Source of the DNA: Thalassotalea profundi
Lineage (GTDB): Bacteria; Pseudomonadota; Gammaproteobacteria; Enterobacterales; Alteromonadaceae
NCBI RefSeq assembly: GCF_014653195.1
Contig: NZ_BNAH01000010.1
Coordinates: 1-64,000, forward strand
Direction of reading: 5' to 3'
DNA length: 64,000 bases
The first letter of the stretch is position 1. Each line of letters starts with the position of its first letter. This document shows positions 62,400 through 64,000 of the stretch, in pieces. A model generated the notes under the pieces. It worked only from the letters and a program-made list of their open reading frames with translations, ran no database searches and had not been told where the DNA came from. The position numbers and the translations under genes were made by a program.

Positions 62400-62761
62400 A
62401 AAAATCCGTGTTGCTGAAGTTGTTCTATTAAGACTTCTTTTTTAACAGGCTTTTTAAGAAATGCTTTGGCACCTAAAGATAATACTTTACTTTGCATTTC
62501 AGGCTGTATATCAGCAGAAATTACAAATACGGCAATATTAGTATTATTCTCTTTAATTCCTTGTAATACCCCTAAACCATCTAATATCGGCATGGTCAGA
62601 TCAAGAAATAATATGTCAAAATTTTGGCTTGTTAACAATTCTAGTGCTTCTTGCCCATTAGTAGCCAATTGAACGTCGGCGGATAATATATCAGGTAAAC
62701 TTCTTAAAACTTGCTTACGGGCTAAGTTAGAGTCATCACAAATAAGGATTGACGAGCTCAT
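62396..62761 (-). CDS. Single-domain response regulator (CheY-like)
   Basis: 121 aa, receiver domain only. The phosphoacceptor Asp is in ILFLDLTMP (about residue 54), with the acidic pair ICDDS at the N-terminus, Ser in VISADI and Lys in AFLKKPV. It has no output domain, so it must act through a partner. It is the first gene of the receiver-CheC-GGDEF operon. No cognate kinase is in the window. Confidence 0.93.
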   Translation of the reverse strand: MSSSILICDDSNLARKQVLRSLPDILSADVQLATNGQEALELLTSQNFDILFLDLTMPILDGLGVLQGIKENNTNIAVFVISADIQPEMQSKVLSLGAKAFLKKPVKKEVLIEQLQQHGFL

Positions 62762-63192
62762 GAAATTGGGGATCCTAAGGTTATTATTTTTATCCCCCTA
62801 ATTTACCTTAAATATTCTCCTGTGTTAATCCACAACAGTTAAATATTGCTAGTTTTTTGCTCTGATTGTACAGATAAAGCACCACAACTATAAAAACAAT
62901 ATATATATAAGTAACTTACAAATATTTTACATTTTTAATAATTATAATGAATTAAAGTTATTTCATATAACAAAACGTTAAGCTGCTGATAAAATGTACA
63001 ATTTAAAATGTACTTAATATAAACTTAACAAAGTGTCTAAAATAACCAATGATAAAACACACGAAATTAAATATAAGCTGGTCATTTTCCAGCGATAAGC
63101 ATTTTTTTTCATCACTATTTCCAATTTTAGAGACTAAAGTGATGTAAAAACAAACAAATTTTATGCCAAATTTGAAATAGTAGAAGAAATAT
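62762..63192. other. 431-base intergenic region, no gene seen
   Basis: AT-rich DNA between the receiver gene start and the YgjP-like gene end. It holds a near-direct repeat TAAAATGTAC (62992-63001 and about 63004-63013) and presumably the promoter of the receiver operon. I see no ORF, tRNA or strong hairpin. Confidence 0.5.
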
Positions 63193-63912
63193 TTATAAAG
63201 ACCAGAGTAATTTCTGTTGATGTTTTTTAAGCCATTTTTTAGCTAATATATAATCAGGCGAGTATTGCTCAACTAATTGCCAAAACTCTCGGCTATGATT
63301 TAAATGCTGTAAATGACACAATTCATGCACAATAACATAATCAACAACCCACTTAGGCGCCATCATTAGTAAATAGTTAAACTGCACATTTCCTAAACTG
63401 TTACAACTCCCCCAACGGGCTTTGTATTGTCTGATAGTAATAGTATTAGGGGTTAAAAGCATGACTTGTGAATATTGATGACAGCGAGGAATTAGATAAT
63501 GCTCTGCTTGAGACTTTAACCACACTTCTAATTTTTTCTTTATTAACTTTTCAGGGATGTTTGCATTAACACCATGATCATTACTTGATTGATTAAGAAC
63601 TTTTTGCATGGTTTTAATAACAATATTAATGCAACTTCCGTCAAAGTTGACGGTATTTTTAAGACCATAGGTGACATTAAGAGGACACAGTTTGCCGTCA
63701 AACCAAATTTGTCCGCCCGTACATAGACGATTTTGATCTATTTTTTGACGAAGCTGCTGAGTCAATTTGTCTTGAATCCAAGCAGATTTATTGATTAATA
63801 GATTATCAATATAACTTTCTTTAATTCGCAAAGGTGCCCGCACAACAACTTTACCCGCCACAATTTGCACAGAAATTGAACGTCTCTTACTTCTGATTAA
63901 CTGATATTGCAC
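63193..63912 (-). CDS. YgjP-like M48 family metallopeptidase
   Basis: 239 aa. The zinc motif HELCHLQHLNHSREFW (HExxH with downstream His) near residue 195-210 and RWGSCNSLGNVQFNYLLMMAP are typical of the YgjP/DUF45 family, also written as SprT-like or M48-like. E. coli YgjP is a small predicted zinc protease of uncertain role. No membrane segment is seen. The partial gene at the window edge lies 24 bases upstream on the same strand and is probably co-transcribed. Confidence 0.92.
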   Translation of the reverse strand: MQYQLIRSKRRSISVQIVAGKVVVRAPLRIKESYIDNLLINKSAWIQDKLTQQLRQKIDQNRLCTGGQIWFDGKLCPLNVTYGLKNTVNFDGSCINIVIKTMQKVLNQSSNDHGVNANIPEKLIKKKLEVWLKSQAEHYLIPRCHQYSQVMLLTPNTITIRQYKARWGSCNSLGNVQFNYLLMMAPKWVVDYVIVHELCHLQHLNHSREFWQLVEQYSPDYILAKKWLKKHQQKLLWSL

Positions 63913-63936
63913 TAATGAAAATGAAGTATTTATGGG

Positions 63937-64000
63937 TTAAGCAGCATCACTCTCTTTATTAGTCTTTTCCAATTCTGTCACTTTTGTCACTTTAGCTTTT
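63937..64000 (-). CDS. C-terminal fragment of a gene running off the window
   Basis: The last 20 codons plus stop of a minus-strand gene: KAKVTKVTELEKTNKESDAA. The tail is hydrophilic and charged, probably disordered or helical. It is 24 bases upstream of the YgjP-like gene on the same strand. Too little is present to name it. Confidence 0.55.
   Translation of the reverse strand, partial: KAKVTKVTELEKTNKESDAA

Noticed and set aside
1..64000. Insertion sequences, tRNA and rRNA genes
   Set aside because: No transposase-like ORF, terminal inverted repeats with target duplication, or tRNA/rRNA-like sequence was recognised by eye. A covariance-model search would be needed to exclude a tRNA.

Overview
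The window looks like chromosome from a low-GC marine gammaproteobacterium of the Alteromonadales, most like Colwelliaceae (Colwellia/Thalassotalea). The evidence is the AT-rich codon use, the conserved ndk-rlmN-pilW-rodZ-ispG-hisS-yfgM-bamB-der order, guaBA next to xseA, a thrABC operon with a threonine leader peptide, and several c-di-GMP genes. The genus is inferred from protein flavour and was not tested.

Region 1 (1 to about 17,200) is a mobile element lying against the 3' end of guaA. From the guaA side it carries: a P4-type tyrosine integrase; a three-gene ABC-3C conflict system (SMEK protein, small middle component, DUF2326 ATPase); a zinc-ribbon-like hypothetical; alpA; repA; an iteron origin of replication; an RP4/IncP-type oriT; traJ and the traI relaxase; a fragment of the IncP mating-pore cluster (trbJ, a trbK-like lipoprotein, trbL); two small ORFs; and an AT-rich cargo end with a 506-aa membrane protein, a 2-TM protein and a SIR2-like DUF4917 protein. 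No other mating-pore gene, coupling protein or traK is visible. It is best read as an integrative mobilizable element that can excise, replicate and use an IncP-like helper while supplying its own TrbJ/K/L. Its left end is not identifiable and may lie outside the window.

Region 2 (17,200-33,200) is housekeeping on the minus strand, except xseA: guaA, guaB, a PilZ protein, der, bamB, yfgM, hisS, ispG, rodZ, pilW, rlmN and ndk.

Region 3 (33,280-41,800) holds a periplasmic binding-like protein and then a divergent, probably Fur-controlled locus. It consists of a TonB-dependent receptor on the minus strand, and on the plus strand a MotA/TolQ/ExbB protein, a DUF2149 ExbD-like protein and an exported, C-terminally anchored CobN-like chelatase. 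This matches the Hmu haem-utilisation module known from Bacteroidota and is the most interesting chromosomal system here.

Region 4 (41,800-64,000) is mixed metabolism and signalling: a decayed coiled-coil gene, a PH-domain protein, malic enzyme, a possible 42-aa CxxC membrane protein, DUF2164, NnrS with an FNR/DNR-like site, a 2-hydroxyacid dehydrogenase, a large Ig-like lipoprotein, a PuuB-like oxidase, a GNAT enzyme, a class V aminotransferase, two GGDEF proteins (one in an operon with a receiver and CheC), ung, thrLABC with a clear attenuator, and a YgjP-like metallopeptidase. No rRNA, tRNA, CRISPR array or insertion sequence was recognised.
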